Counted from the first letter of the stretch, positions 44,117 through 55,102 are shown. The stretch is 64,000 nt of DNA from Mixia osmundae IAM 14324 (GCF_000708205.1 NW_014575559.1:1012123-1076122), one strand, 5' to 3'. Made by a program: numbers and translations. The notes: generated by a model not told the origin, from the sequence alone.

Positions 44117-45557
44117 ATGCCGCCCGCTCGGTATGAACGAGTCCGGACAAACGGCTATGATGCCGTCCATGAACACCCGACGAGCTCGACAGCGTTCACG
44201 AGCGACAGTGGCCAAGAACAACGCGAACGAGGCAAACGGCGGCTCATCGGCTCCCTTGCTCTCCTCGCACTTGCCATACTTTTCCTCTGTTTCTTGGGCG
44301 GGACCGGTGTTCGTTCTATGTTGCAAGAACCTCAGCTGTCGATCGATCCGGCCATGCGTGGCTGTTCTGACACGAGCCTGACGACTGCTCTGCCACGGGA
44401 GAAAGGCGTCATTCTCATCCTCGCAAGGAACTCGGATATGAAAGAGCTCATGCCGACCTTGGTCAACTTTGAGCAACGTTTCAACAGATTCTTTCGTTAC
44501 CCGTACCTCTTGCTCAACGAAGAGGAGTTCACTGAGGAGTTCAGGTCGAACATTCGCGATTCGCTGCCAGCCAATGCTGCGGTGCAGTACGACAGAGTCA
44601 TGCCTAGCGAGTGGAACATACCCAGTCATCAGAACGCTACCCATTTTAGAGAGAGCTTTGCCCGCCAAGCAAAGCAAGGCGTTCAGTATGCCGGTCTTGA
44701 GAGTTACCACAATATGTGCAGGTTCTATAGCGGTACCTTTGCGCGACACCGTTCTCTGGCACCCTATGATTGGTATTGGCGACTCGAGCCGGGAGGTCAG
44801 TCCTGGCTGCAGCTGTCTCCTTTCTGTTGCTCATTTTGCGAGCGAGCAGTGACTTTTTATTGTGACATTACATATGACCCTTTCCGGTTCATGGCAATCA
44901 GACGCAAAGTCTACGGCTTCGTCATCACGATCAAGGAAAGCGCCAACACGATCCCGACGCTCTTTAGACATGTCCAGAACTACCGGTACGCCCAGCATAT
45001 GACGCCAAGCTCATTGTGGCCCTTCGTCATCGAGCAGGGCGCCCTCACGGAGAGCTACAGTCCGTCCAGCTCCTGTGCATTGCTCAAAAGATGCTGACAA
45101 GGTTGGTTTAGATCGCTGTCACTTTTGGACAAATTTCGAGATTGGCGATCTGCGCTTCTTTCGCTCGGTCTCCTACCAGAACTTCTTCAAAGCCTTGGAC
45201 GATACAGGTCACTTCTACACCGAAAGGTGGGGCGATGCGCCTGTACGCACTCTTGCGCTCGCTCTCCTCGCGGGCCGGGAGAAAGTCCACTAGTGAGTCA
45301 TGACCGTTCATCAGGAGAAGCTGGTTGACGTTCGGAACAGCTTTGAGGATTTCGCGTACAATCACGACTTCTTCACCCACTGTCCCCGCCCGAAGAACCT
45401 CGGCTGCAAGTGAGTGCTCTTGCTTCTTCCCTGAAAGTAGACTGGCTGAACCAGTTGTAGCTGCTCCTGCCCACCCGAGAGTAGCGCACACTGGGATATC
45501 GACAGGAATGAGCAGCACAGCTGCGTACCACAGTGGCGCGACGTGGTCAAGCGCTAG
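44117..45557 (+). CDS. GT15 alpha-1,2-mannosyltransferase (Kre2/Mnt1 family)
   Basis: First in-frame ATG at 44117. A short cytosolic tail, signal anchor (IGSLALLALAILFLCFLGG), then family blocks: KGVILILARNSDMKELMPTL, PYLLLNEEEFTEEF, YHNMCRFYSGTFARH, YDWYWRLEPG; an intron to VTFYCDITYDPF; then NFEIGDLRFFRSVSYQNFF, FYTERWGDAPVRTLALAL and a Cys-rich end CSCPPESSAHWDID with stop at 45557. About five exons. Golgi type II enzyme adding alpha-1,2-mannose to N- or O-glycans from GDP-mannose. Confidence 0.9.
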
Positions 45558-45972
45558 TGACTGCTCCTCAACGGGTTCGAGGAGCTAGACGGCAGCTCGA
45601 CTACCGCCCGCAGTACAGCCTTGCCGTGCCTGCGACGATCTATGCGGCAGTAGCGGACAAGAAAAGCTGCTGACCATTGTGCCTATTCGTGCGTCGGCAA
45701 GAGGACGGCAGAATGTGGCTCGGATCTATACTCGACGGCCTCGTCTGCTGTTCGTAGCACACTTGCGAGTCTGCGCAATATTTAGACATAGTCCACACGA
45801 TGCGAGTTCTGCAAGTCCGGTGGGCAGGATCGATCAGGCGATCCTTTGGCGGTCAAACCGTCCGTAATTTCTGATGCTATGATGTATGTTGTGCACACGT
45901 TGCAATTGTTCGCACCAGCGATACAACTCAGTCCCTAACAACCCCGTAAAGTCCATGAAGTGAACGGATAGT
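45558..45972. other. 415-bp region between converging genes
   Basis: No supported gene. A plus frame reaching about 45673 (YSLAVPATIYAAVADKKSC) follows the GT15 stop but has no start of its own; probably chance. Confidence 0.35.
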
Positions 45973-46719
45973 CTATCGAATGGCTTGCTCTTCGAGTTCG
46001 AGCTCGCGCGAAGCTTGCGAAAGCATGCAAGGTGCGCAGAAGATCGAGAGGCAGCATTCGGAGCATCCGTTGGTGCGAATGCCGTATCTCGACGCGATCT
46101 GCTCGCGCTGACCGGGGAGGAAGATACACGATGGCGGAATGATGCACGAGACGAGGAGCCAGAGCATGCAGGGTGAACTGAAGATCTCTGGGTTCGTCTT
46201 GGCTGCAATGGTCAGGCCCAGTGAGTGCATGATCAGCGTGGAACGTAACGTGCAAACTCACGTCTGCCTGTATTTCTGAGCGCTTCGTAGCGCTGGGCAT
46301 TGTGACCGTAGGAGATGCAGCTACAGAAGTAAGGGAAGAGGCAGCCGCTGCAGGTCTTGCCGGAGCATAGCCCGTAACTCCATTCGCGCTTTCCGTCGGC
46401 ATCGCGGGGACGACCGAGAATGTTGTCAGCTGTAGCGACCATGGCGGGCATAGCCTGAGGCTGCTGCATGTGCTGAGGATGCTGTCGGTAGGGCATGCCT
46501 TTCTCATCATGCTGCGACACGAATCAATCTCACTGCGGCGCGCATGCTCGCAGATGGACGCGTTACCTGATGCATAGGCTGCTGAACATAGACGGGCGCT
46601 TGCTGGTGCTGCATAGCAGGAACTGCCTGATGGCCTTGTTGTGCGGCATACGGATGTTGTTGAGTCTGCATGATGGGTGCAGGTAGCTGAGGATTGTAAG
46701 CAGCCTTTTCGCCAGACAT
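45973..46719 (-). CDS. PLAC8-family cysteine-rich protein, copy 1
   Basis: Three exons. A Gln/Pro-rich N terminus (QTQQHPYAAQQGHQAVPAMQ) precedes the PLAC8 domain: REWSYGLCSGKTCSGCLFPY, FCSCISYGHNAQRYEAL, then CMLWLLVSCIIPPSCIF, IASRYGIRTNGCSECCLSIF and CAPCMLSQASRELELEEQAI. PLAC8 proteins (cornifelin, plant PCR/FW2.2) are small membrane-associated proteins linked to cell size and metal transport; role here unknown. Paralog of the gene at 47746. Confidence 0.8.
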
Positions 46720-47012
46720 CTTGTTTGGAGGTCTCTGAGAGCAACGCGGAGGGGGAGGTCTCTACATGGCGCTCAGCCAGTGAGGGAAGAGCGGGAAGGA
46801 CAGAGCACCGTGTTTTTGCCAAGATCGTCCGCTCGGCGTCGCGGCGGGACGACATCGTCAATTTAGCGTTCACGCTTCTCCACGAGAACTTCGCTCAGAC
46901 CCGAAGCGTGTACGTGGCCGTGTGCAAAGACGGGCGATCACATCAGGGCTTGGGATCCAATTCTCGAGGATAACGTTGCAAAAGGCGACATCGCGTCAGT
47001 GCGCAAGTGATC

Positions 47013-47661
47013 ATGCCTGCAAAGGCAAACCGAAAAGAGCCACAGGTGCAAAACAAGTCAGTACGGCAGGCAATGGGCCTGCGCACGTCTGACTCGCCGT
47101 ACGCGTAGGGAGCTTCTTCTGCGCATCTCTTTCCTCAAGCAAGCTGGCAATTTCTTGGCTGGCCTCTCTGCAACTCAACCCGGACCGCCAACAGTCTCAT
47201 GCAATGCCAGCGGGGCAAGGAGCGATGCCAAGATAGCGAAGAGAAGCAAGAATCATGCAACGGCTGAGCGGATGAACGCGACAACAGGCTCGATGATGGC
47301 TTCCATTGCCCAAAAGGCGACATTGCGAACCTCACCTGCACTCAAACGGACTATTTGCCCCTCGTGCAGAGCGGTGCTCGTGCCTGGTCTGACATGCAGC
47401 GTCAGGAACCGTCCTAGCGGGGTGCATGGACATCTGCTCAAGACGACTTGCTGGCCATGTCGCGCTGTCAGATCCTTACCGCAACCGCCATTGCTCTCGA
47501 GCGCAAGCGAGAATCCTGCTCAGCAAGCCGATGGGTCGTCTGTACCGCCGGAGGAGATAGTCAGTGGGGCTAGACGATCGTCGGCAAGAGCCGTGCGCAA
47601 TAAGAAACGTGCGCGCAAGCCTATCTTCTTCGAGCGGAATCCTTCGTATGTGACGATCTAG
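47013..47661 (+). CDS. RPR2: RNase P / MRP subunit RPP21 (Rpr2)
   Basis: A short first exon (MPAKANRKEPQVQNK) from 47013 is joined by a GTCAGT...CGTAG intron to LLLRISFLKQAGNFL, matching the helical start of Rpr2/Rpp21. The zinc-ribbon follows: RTICPSCRAVLVPGLTC, SGVHGHLLKTTCWPC. The tail is basic (RNKKRARKPIFFERNPSYVT). It aids 5' maturation of pre-tRNA in the nucleus. Sits between two PLAC8 paralogs on the other strand. Confidence 0.75.
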
Positions 47662-47745
47662 ACCTTGCTGACGTACGTAATCTGTTGTCGTCGTAAAAGC
47701 TAGTGTGCAATGATGTCGAACTATACAGAGCATGTCATGTAGTGG

Positions 47746-48568
47746 TCAATGGGCCCGAAGAGCGGTCTCCTCGAGACGAAGCTCTTGATCTGTCTGCGAC
47801 AGTACGCACGGCGTGCAGCAAAGAGAAAGCACAATCTCGTTGACTCCATCAATCCGGATATCGTAGCGAGATGCAACCTGTGCGCGCTGGTTCGGCTGAC
47901 GACGACCTGAGTCAGCAGACTACTGGTTGCCGAGACAGAGGCAGCGCGCACTAGGAAGATACAATTGGGCGGGATGACGATAGAGAGTAAGCACCAGAGC
48001 AGACAAGGGGGATTGATCGCCTCGTTCGATTCGCTCGCTGCATTCTGCATATCAGCACGCGGCATCTCATTGTAGCATAAACACGCACGCTGGTTTGTCG
48101 TCTTCAAGGCGTCATAGCGTCCTTGAACTTGGCCGTAGACAATGCAAGGGCACAGACAAGGCAGGCAGCAAGACGAGAGCGTGCGACGCGAGCAAAGACC
48201 AAAAGTCCATGCTCGCTTGCCGACTACGTCCCTTGGCAGGCCTTGAACGTTATGGTTTGCAGCAAGCATGGAGCCCATGGGACGCTATGAGGCCGTCACA
48301 AGCCGCATGCGTATAACGACTCGAGGCTCACCGGCTGCTGCGTGATTGGAACAGCATTGATGGGTTGCGCTGCGGCGACCTTCGAAAGGCCGCCGTTGTG
48401 CTGGGCTTTCTCGGGATCATGCGAGGTCGCGGTTCCTGACACTGTCGCTGGCCCGACGATCTGGGGAGCAGCAGATCCTTGAGCTTGATGCATAGCAGGA
48501 GATTGAGCCGAGTATGTTTGAGATGGTGCAGCTTGCTGCAGTGTTGGCTTCACTTCGCTCGTCTGCAT
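47746..48568 (-). CDS. PLAC8-family cysteine-rich protein, copy 2
   Basis: Start at 48568 with a Gln/Ala-rich lead (MQTSEVKPTLQQAAPSQTYS), then KRAWTFGLCSRRTLSSCCLP, CLCPCIVYGQVQGRYDALK, CLLWCLLSIVIPPNCIFL and a last exon VASRYDIRIDGVNEIVLSLC with CTPCVLSQTDQELRLEETAL, stop at 47746. The same block order as copy 1 with more Cys in the CCLPCLCPC stretch. The two copies flank RPP21. Confidence 0.78.
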
Positions 48569-49020
48569 CTTACTAAACGAGTTCTCGAGGAGTGCGGGAT
48601 GGCATGTAGAGCCGAGTTTTCATGCGTTCATGGACGCTTGGCAAAGAAGATCTGCGGGGGACAAGGCCGTGGGAATAGTGTATGGCCACATGGCCGAGAA
48701 GGACGACCGAGCTGAAGAAGCAGGCGACTGTCCATCGGCGGATATTCTGTGGAGAAGCTCTCTTCGCGGGATCGCCTGATCACTTCCGATCTGACTTGGG
48801 AACGCTCAGAAACATCTCGCGCGAGACGGTAACAGTCCCGATGGCGCAGACCGTCTTCTAGACTTATCGACCCAGATGACATTCCTTCCCTTCCTCTCCT
48901 CGATAACGGTCGACCTCTGAGGATGAGCAACTTCTTCTACTATGTCACACACGGCAACGCCAAGCCAGCCCGGAACAGTGCGTTCCCTCGTCGCTGTTCC
49001 TGGCGGGAGCTCATGACCCT
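48569..49020. other. divergent upstream region
   Basis: About 450 bp between PLAC8 copy 2 and the zinc-ribbon gene; no coding signal or clear promoter box. Confidence 0.4.
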
Positions 49021-49644
49021 ATGAGAGCAGACAATGGCGTGCCCCCACAGGTGCAAGACCTCTATGTAACGCCGACGCAGATGCCAACGTATGCGCCTGG
49101 TCTGGCCGAGGGTCACGTAGAGGTCCAAGCAGAGTCACCTGGGATCGCAAGGGCACAAGGAGCAAAGTACACCTGCCAGAAATGTGGTGCAGCCACTCGC
49201 TCGTCAAAGCTCGTGTGTTCGACTTGCGTGCAAGCTGCGAGGACGAGGAGAGCCAACGGTCACGCTGAGCCCGTACCACGTTCGCCTGCACGTGAGAGTG
49301 TACCGGCTCTGCAGGTGCCATACGGGCAAGAGGCAGGCCAGTCTCCCGGCTATGCAGCCGAGCAATCACAAGGCTACTTCCAGCCCGTCTATGCGCCTGT
49401 GCCCGAGCCTGAACATGCTGCGCCTGCGCCTTATCAGCAAGTTGTGTATGAACCGCAAGAAGTCATTCGATCTCATTCGGGTCCTCAGACGCCTGCGGGC
49501 GAGCCACCAGGTCATCGTAGTAGGCAGGCAAAGTATGTCTGTCGCAAGTGTGGCAACGCTACTCGATCGAGCAAGGGAGTTTGCTCGACGTGTTGTGCCG
49601 CACGTAAAGGTGGTCCGATGTTCGTGCCTCAGTATGTTTCGTAA
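49021..49644 (+). CDS. tandem zinc-ribbon protein, unknown family
   Basis: Single 207-residue frame. Two near-copies of one CxxC-x10-CxxC ribbon: KYTCQKCGAATRSSKLVCST at about residue 49 and KYVCRKCGNATRSSKGVCST at about residue 175, separated by a Pro/Gln/Tyr-rich linker (YFQPVYAPVPEPEHAAPAPY). No signal peptide. The repeat looks like an internal duplication; the linker suggests a scaffold or nucleic-acid/ubiquitin binder, but nothing proves it. Confidence 0.75.
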   Translation: MRADNGVPPQVQDLYVTPTQMPTYAPGLAEGHVEVQAESPGIARAQGAKYTCQKCGAATRSSKLVCSTCVQAARTRRANGHAEPVPRSPARESVPALQVPYGQEAGQSPGYAAEQSQGYFQPVYAPVPEPEHAAPAPYQQVVYEPQEVIRSHSGPQTPAGEPPGHRSRQAKYVCRKCGNATRSSKGVCSTCCAARKGGPMFVPQYVS

Positions 49645-49711
49645 AGGTTTCGCTGTATGGGGAATTGCATTCGTCGGTTTGTGTACATGTTGGTACAGCG
49701 TCACTGCGGGG

Positions 49712-50811
49712 CTAGTTCTCGGGTTTGCGAAAGATCGTAATCTCTTGCTGCTTGAAGTACCGTCGTGCGGCTTCGTCCAGCAAGACCTTACTGGGGCGTC
49801 AGCGTGGGTTGTGCATGAGGAAATAGGACGCACCAAGTTGAGATAGTAGCGCGTAGAGAAGCGTTTGTTGACTTCTCTGAACGTCGGCGTGAGCTCGAAT
49901 CCGCCCAGGAAGAGTCGGATGGGTATCGTCTCGCCGCGGACGGGTGCACCGTCCATGATCTCGAATTTGGTGATCGTCTCGCTTTCGTTGTACTGGTTCG
50001 GCGCCGCGCCTGTTGTCTCCCGCCTGATGATGGAGAGCTCCATGTGCTTGATCTTGATGCGCACGAGCAGAAAGTATATCTTGCCGACGATGACGTCCTT
50101 GAGATGATACTTTGACTTGTTGTACTCGACTGCTCGACCATCAGATAGAACTTCACAACCATGCAGAGACGCGCACATTCGATATGGAGACAGTCCTCGA
50201 TGCCGACTTCCATCTTGATCGAATTGTTCGAGTCTGGCGGCATCCGATAAGAGTGCACCCACAGCTCCTTCTCTTTGACTACGTCTGCCATCCTCCGCGA
50301 GAGTGTGATGCGCACAAAGTAGCGCAGTTTGACATTGATGCCCGTGTAGGACTCGTATTGCTTCTCGACGTTCTTGAACTCAAACTCGAACGTCTGAGCT
50401 GATCTGAGCTCGCCGGGAGATGCTAGCTCTTGCGCTAGTGAGAGGAACTCGTAGTGATTCCCTCGGTCGTAGAACATCTCTGCAAGCGGCAGCTTTGCTC
50501 AGCGCGTCGATGAGCTGAACCGGGCCCATGCTAACCTATGCTGCCCACAAATTCGACCTTGATGCCTTCATGCTTGATCGCTTTGCCGTCCCGTACTCTG
50601 ACTGTAGCCTGCCATTCTATTGTCAGTCTGCGCAGTGGCTGATGACCGAGTGACGGACGAGTCCCTTGACGCTCTCGCCGTCATAGTAGATGGGACATCG
50701 CTCTCGCTTGTCCTTGCCATCTGCTTTGATCTCGAGCTGCTTCCGCTCGTGCTCGCCGTCCAGGAGGATCTCGACGTCGAGCGGGCTGCCCGAGAAGAAG
50801 CCAAGATTCAT
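49712..50811 (-). CDS. VPS26: retromer subunit VPS26
   Basis: ATG at 50811: MNLGFFSGSPLDVEILLDG, then ERCPIYYDGESVKG and, across introns, LFYDRGNHYEFLSLAQELAS, FEFEFKNVEKQYESYTGINV, KLRYFVRITLSRRMADVVKE, YHLKDVIVGKIYFLLVRIKI, TPTFREVNKRFSTRYYLNL and a last exon VLLDEAARRYFKQQEITIF ending at 49712. Arrestin-fold subunit that works with Vps35 and Vps29 in endosome-to-Golgi recycling. Highly conserved, unmistakable. About five exons. Confidence 0.94.
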
Positions 50812-51074
50812 CGAGCCGTTCGTCGTCACTGCCGTCAGAAATTCGTCGCGTGCCTGCCCGCTATCGATATCGAGCTCGAGCTGGTGAATCTATCTACCCC
50901 CTCACTCGCTCCGAGTCACTCTCTGATGATCATCGTCAGCAACCGCGCATACTTCTGCTCCTGTGAAGTGCACTTTGGTGTAATGTGTCAGATTGGTCTG
51001 TGTGAGGCGCAGGGATGCCCGCAGCAGCTGTCGTGTTTGCGCCAAACCGCTCGCTCAAGCGTGCTTTGACAAAC

Positions 51075-51824
51075 ATGCGATTCCGGCAAGTCTCGATACT
51101 CTCGACTCTTCTCGTCGCTCTCCTCGCATTGTCCTGCTCGGCAAGCCCGCTGAGCGCCAACGACAATGCCTCTGCCGACGATTCCGGCATGACTACCACA
51201 GGCAGCAGTACCGGCCCCAGGACGACTGTGAATAAACCCATCGTGCAACGTCAGACCGAGAATGCGTACATCATGACCCTTCAGGCCAAAGATCCAAAAG
51301 TGCAGGCTCGCTTCATCTTTGCTCTCGAATATGAAGATCTGTGAGCCTGCTAAAAGTTGGGCTTTGACTCGTGCTCAGACAAAGATAGGTACTACTACTA
51401 CGGCAAGGCCACTCGCTGTACGACCCTCGACAACGTCGGTACGTGTTTGAGTTTGCGTACAGCTCCTGTCATAGCTAAATCAGATCAGCAGATTGTGACA
51501 GTGCGCCTGAAGGCCACGGCAACGGCGGCGTGCTCGATTACTCGGACTTCCACTTTGTACGTCTCTCAGTCGATCTCTTCATTGGCGCTGATCACAGCCG
51601 CAGACGATCGACTACCTATTCAAGTACGCTCTTTGGTCTGCTCTTCTAGTGTCTGCTCAGAGTGACTCAGTGTACACGTTCGCTTCTACCATACCCCAGG
51701 CGGACAGATCTTGGCATGGCGTATCAAGTTTGGCAGCGTGTACAAACAGGACATTGTCAATCCGCAGCTCTGGACGAGCGATGCAAAGCCTGTCAATATT
51801 CCTTACGAGGATCATGGCATCTGA
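51075..51824 (+). CDS. family 3 secreted protein, copy 1
   Basis: Signal peptide MRFRQVSILSTLLVALLALS, a Ser/Thr-rich pro-region (GMTTTGSSTGPRTTVNKP) ending at VQR, then QTENAYIMTLQAKDPKVQAR and FIFALEYED. Exon 2 has RYYYYGKATRCTTLDNV; a GTACGT intron restores the frame to ADCDSAPEGHGNGGVLDYSD, FHF; the last exon gives VHVRFYHTPGGQILAWRIKF, a KQDIVNPQLW insert, and AKPVNIPYEDHGI with TGA at 51822. The largest copy of its family. Confidence 0.65.
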
Positions 51825-52043
51825 CGATTGTACCTCGACGGCCGGGTTGACGATACATGCATCCCTATCGCTCGCCCATCTCTCGCCTGACACGATGTCA
51901 TGTCGTCATGGCTACGTATTGAGCTGATTGGTCCCGATATTCAGAGATCACTTTCTCCAGCCCAGTCCTCATACACATCAGCAGTCTACTGCAGGAGATC
52001 GGAAGCTCCCTACAAAGCCAGCTCTGTAAGCGTGATAAGCAAG

Positions 52044-52589
52044 ATGCGCTCTATACTTTCTACGATGCTTGCCGTTCTCGCGGCCTTCGTTGCGATGGCA
52101 GCCGCTATTGCCCTCGAGAAACGTGATGATTTCACATACACGATGTGGATCACTGATAAAGATTACCAGGTAAGTGCTGCATGGCGTTATGTGCTCGTCT
52201 GACTCCTGGCGCAGAACGAGCCTTCCTGGCAATTCGACCTCACATTTGATATCTCGTCCGCCAAATACTTATTGGAGTCCGGTCTTAGCCTGACGCTGAT
52301 CGCAGTGGCTACTATTCTTCAGCATCTTGCCAAGTCGTCAATGGACCAGGCAAAAGTTGCGTTGCCACTCCTGAGGGCCATAAAGCATACCAACTCTACT
52401 CGTACTCCAAGTTCCACTTCGTATGCTATCTAACGCTGGGACGACTCACTGACTCACATTCCGTCTAAGACTTCGCCTGGCCAGTGGAGCGTTCATCTTA
52501 CCTTCTTGCATTCGTCTGGGGGCCATATCATCTCGTACCGTCTCGAGCCAACTGGAAGTGTGGTCGGTCTGCCCATCGTGGACCAGTGA
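52044..52589 (+). CDS. family 3 secreted protein, copy 2
   Basis: Signal peptide MRSILSTMLAVLAAFVAMAA, Kex2-like EKR site, DDFTYTMWITDKDYQ; exon 2 NEPSWQFDLTFD; a phase-2 intron (GTCCGC...TCGCAG) to GYYSSASCQVVNGPGKSC, ATPEGHKAYQLYSYSKFHF; a phase-0 intron; GQWSVHLTFLHSSGGHIISY, GSVVGLPIVDQ, stop at 52587. Tandem with copies 3 and 4. Confidence 0.7.
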
Positions 52590-53046
52590 GGCCTTCGCAG
52601 TATACGCATCGCACCAAGCTGACAGAGCTCGTACTGCAGTCAGATCTTCCTCAACTCGAATGGCGAGCCCCTCACCGAGTCTTAGTTTGCTCAGCCTTAA
52701 GACCTCGACGGATCTCGCGAATGCCCTTCGGATTGCAGACCCATTGTCACGCCTACCCGCAACATGCTGCCTTGCTGCGCGTTCCGCTCTGAACCTCGAC
52801 TGATGCATGCCTAACCTCACTCGCCGCGCGGTGTCTCCGCGTAAGACCGGTCACATCCGTTTACGGTGATACACCGCAACGGTCGCGTCGACGGTGGATA
52901 GATAGATTGGGGTATACCCGTCGCACGTCACAGCTCCAGCACATCGTGACTGGATCTCGTTGCGAATTGCCAGGCTCCCTTTGGACTCAATCATCTCGTC
53001 AGAGCAAGCACTAATCGGAAGGTTTGCCAAGTTGAGGTTATCGGCA
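52590..53046. other. intergenic in family 3 array
   Basis: About 455 bp. Open frames to about 52800 follow copy 2 but have no family motif. Confidence 0.4.
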
Positions 53047-53673
53047 ATGCTTCTTGCTGGCTTCGCTCTGGTCGCTGCTGTCGGCTTCAGCGTTGCCACG
53101 CCTACGCTCAACACTGGCGACGTGATGGATCTCGACAAGCGGGCGCAAGTGCCAATCGTCTACGAACTCGGCATGACCGCGCCGAAAGGGTCTGATTCAC
53201 CCTTTGCTCATTTCTCGTTGCACTTCGATTCTGTGTCTGTCCTCGCTCTACTATTGTCGCCGGTTGCGATAGCTGACATGGTGCCGCAGCCATGCTTATT
53301 TCGACGAGCCAATCAGCTGCCAGGATGGAGAACGTACGTCTCAGTTGGATACAGATTTTCATCATGTCAACGGGCAAAGCAGTCGTTGCTTGCCACGCGC
53401 AAGCCGAGGGCCACGGCATCATCGATGGCATCCACTATTCTGACTTTTGGTTGTCAGTCGCCTCTCCATCTCCCTGCTGCATACAGTCTGATACGTCCAC
53501 AAAGCACGAGACCTTATCACTGGTCGATGCATCTTCGTATGTACCACTCGAAGACCGGTGGCGAATTCTTCTCGTGGCATCTCAAATTTGGAAGCGTCGA
53601 CGGAGAGGATCCTATCGACAAGTATCTCATGACAACCGATGTCCATGCACACGAGATACCCTACGCGAAGTAA
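53047..53673 (+). CDS. family 3 secreted protein, copy 3
   Basis: ATG at 53047: MLLAGFALVAAVGFSVAT signal peptide, DLDKR pro-site, AQVPIVYELGM, FAHFSLHFDS; exon 2 AYFDEPISCQDGEN; exon 3 VVACHAQAEGHGIIDGIHYS, DFW; exon 4 HWSMHLRMYHSKTGGEFFSW, HLKFGSVDG and DVHAHEIPYAK ending at 53673. The IPY end and HSKTG strand tie family 3 to family 2. Confidence 0.65.
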   Translation: MLLAGFALVAAVGFSVATPTLNTGDVMDLDKRAQVPIVYELGMTAPKGSDSPFAHFSLHFDSVSVLALLLSPVAIADMVPQPCLFRRANQLPGWRTYVSVGYRFSSCQRAKQSLLATRKPRATASSMASTILTFGCQSPLHLPAAYSLIRPQSTRPYHWSMHLRMYHSKTGGEFFSWHLKFGSVDGEDPIDKYLMTTDVHAHEIPYAK

Positions 53674-53957
53674 TCTCAAGCATTTTCATTGGCCATGTCG
53701 CGACAGATTGCATCTTTGCTGGGCGCCAACACGATATCTTCGGCTTTGTCACACATTCTCAGCAATCGGCGATCGCACGGTAACAAGCGCGGTGACCATG
53801 ATACGCAGCGAGGAGCAACGTCAAGGTGTCGGATGTCATAAGTTGCCGTCTCTCTGTCGCCCGACGCGGCCGGGAACGTGAGATATCGCTCAAGCCAACC
53901 AAAGACAATCCAGACTCCCCTCGCCATACGCAAATCATCTTGACTATACCGACCAGA

Positions 53958-54523
53958 ATGCGCTCGACATTCATCATGATGATTGCCACAGGCATCGCTG
54001 CCGGCACTGCAAGTGCAGCTTTGGCTGCGAAACCCAAAGATTACAGCCTGCCTTGGACGATGTGGATTGCCGATTCAGCTTTCCATGCAAGTCCGATCCG
54101 CTTCTTCCCTGCGGCATGCTGATTCTGCGGCCAGAACGAGCCTTCGTGGCAGTTTGGCGTTACTTACGATAAGCAGTGAGTCGTCAACACGACCGAAGTT
54201 TTTCCATTGAGCATGCCACATAGGACTGGCTATTTCACCGGCATCTCGGCCTGCTCGATAATGATCGGACCGGGCACAGAGTGCATCGCTACGTTTGAAG
54301 GAAGTGGCAAGTCGGGCGCCGACTCGTTCTCCAAGTTTCATTTCGTCAGTCCATCATTGAGGAGTATTCGATCATGCTGATGTCGGTACAGACTGCCCTC
54401 GGCCACTGGAGTGCCCATGTCACTTTCACGTATGACAGTGCTAAGGTCCTCAAATCTTGGCATTTGGGACCCACAGGATCCGTGGCGGGCTTGCCAATCG
54501 GCCACCAGCAAGTGTTCACTTGA
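53958..54523 (+). CDS. family 3 secreted protein, copy 4
   Basis: Signal peptide MRSTFIMMIATGIAAGTASA, then KPKDYSLPWTMWIADSAFH; the first intron looks GC-AG (CAT|GCAAGT...GGCCAG, with a GCTGATTC branch-like site); exon 2 NEPSWQFGVTYDKQ; a phase-2 GTGAGT intron; TGYFTGISACSIMIGPGTEC, SFSKFHF; a phase-0 intron; HWSAHVTFTYDSAKVLKSWH, LGPTGSVAGLPIGHQQVFT, stop at 54521. Closest to copy 2. Confidence 0.68.
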
Positions 54524-54843
54524 TGACGAGCTCACAATGACGCTGAAGTGGACAACAGAGCAATCTTCAGCAACTACGATGGCTCCTCGCTGAAAGAGAC
54601 CTGATCGCCCGAGTGTGTCATATGTCACAATGCAGCCTCTGACGCGCATCGATTGCTTGCTCGCGGCCTCCCGCATGTCAGAAGCAATAAGTGTCTGGTT
54701 CCAAACCCCGCTGTTGCTTTATCTCCTCTTCTGACTCGCCGTGCATATCTTGCTTTCCGTCCGTGTTCAGTACGACAAGGCCGCACACGGTTGCACTGCG
54801 CGCTTCTGCCGGTCCGCGTCGAATCAGCCCAAATACCTGCGAG
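54524..54843. other. intergenic, no gene seen
   Basis: About 320 bp without family motifs or supported frames. Confidence 0.4.
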
Positions 54844-55102
54844 ATGAAGCTGACGATGTTGATGCTCATGACGCTCGCTTTACTTGCTGCAGCCCGTGTA
54901 CGCATAGACCGTCCAGACTTCCCCTCTGATTGACCAGAGACGACAGCCTCAAGACGATGGTGGCGATGACGACTATGATTGCGATGATTTCGACAATCAA
55001 GCCGATTGTAGAGCTGTCGGTCAAGCTTTACCGGATGCCAGCTCCGCTGATCATGATTCGCAGCATTCTGACTGCAAGTGGTTCCCATATGGCTGCGAAT
55101 AG
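54844..55102 (+). CDS. 72-residue secreted acidic Cys protein
   Basis: Two exons (54844-54897, 54938-55102) with a 40-nt intron. MKLTMLMLMTLALLAAA signal peptide, then RRRQPQDDGGDDDYDCDDFD, NQADCRAVG, SSADHDSQHSDCKWFPYGCE. Four Cys, strongly acidic middle. The CKWFPYGC end resembles CYWQRGIC at 12927. An Arg-rich start after the signal could be a further processing site. Function unknown. Confidence 0.55.

Noticed and set aside
44045-44749. Minus-strand frame of about 230 codons opposite the GT15 gene
   Set aside because: The plus strand carries clear GT15 motifs over the same bases; the antisense frame has none.
45570-45585. GGTTCGAG string resembling a tRNA B box
   Set aside because: The motif lacks the final CC, and no A box or foldable acceptor stem was found around it.
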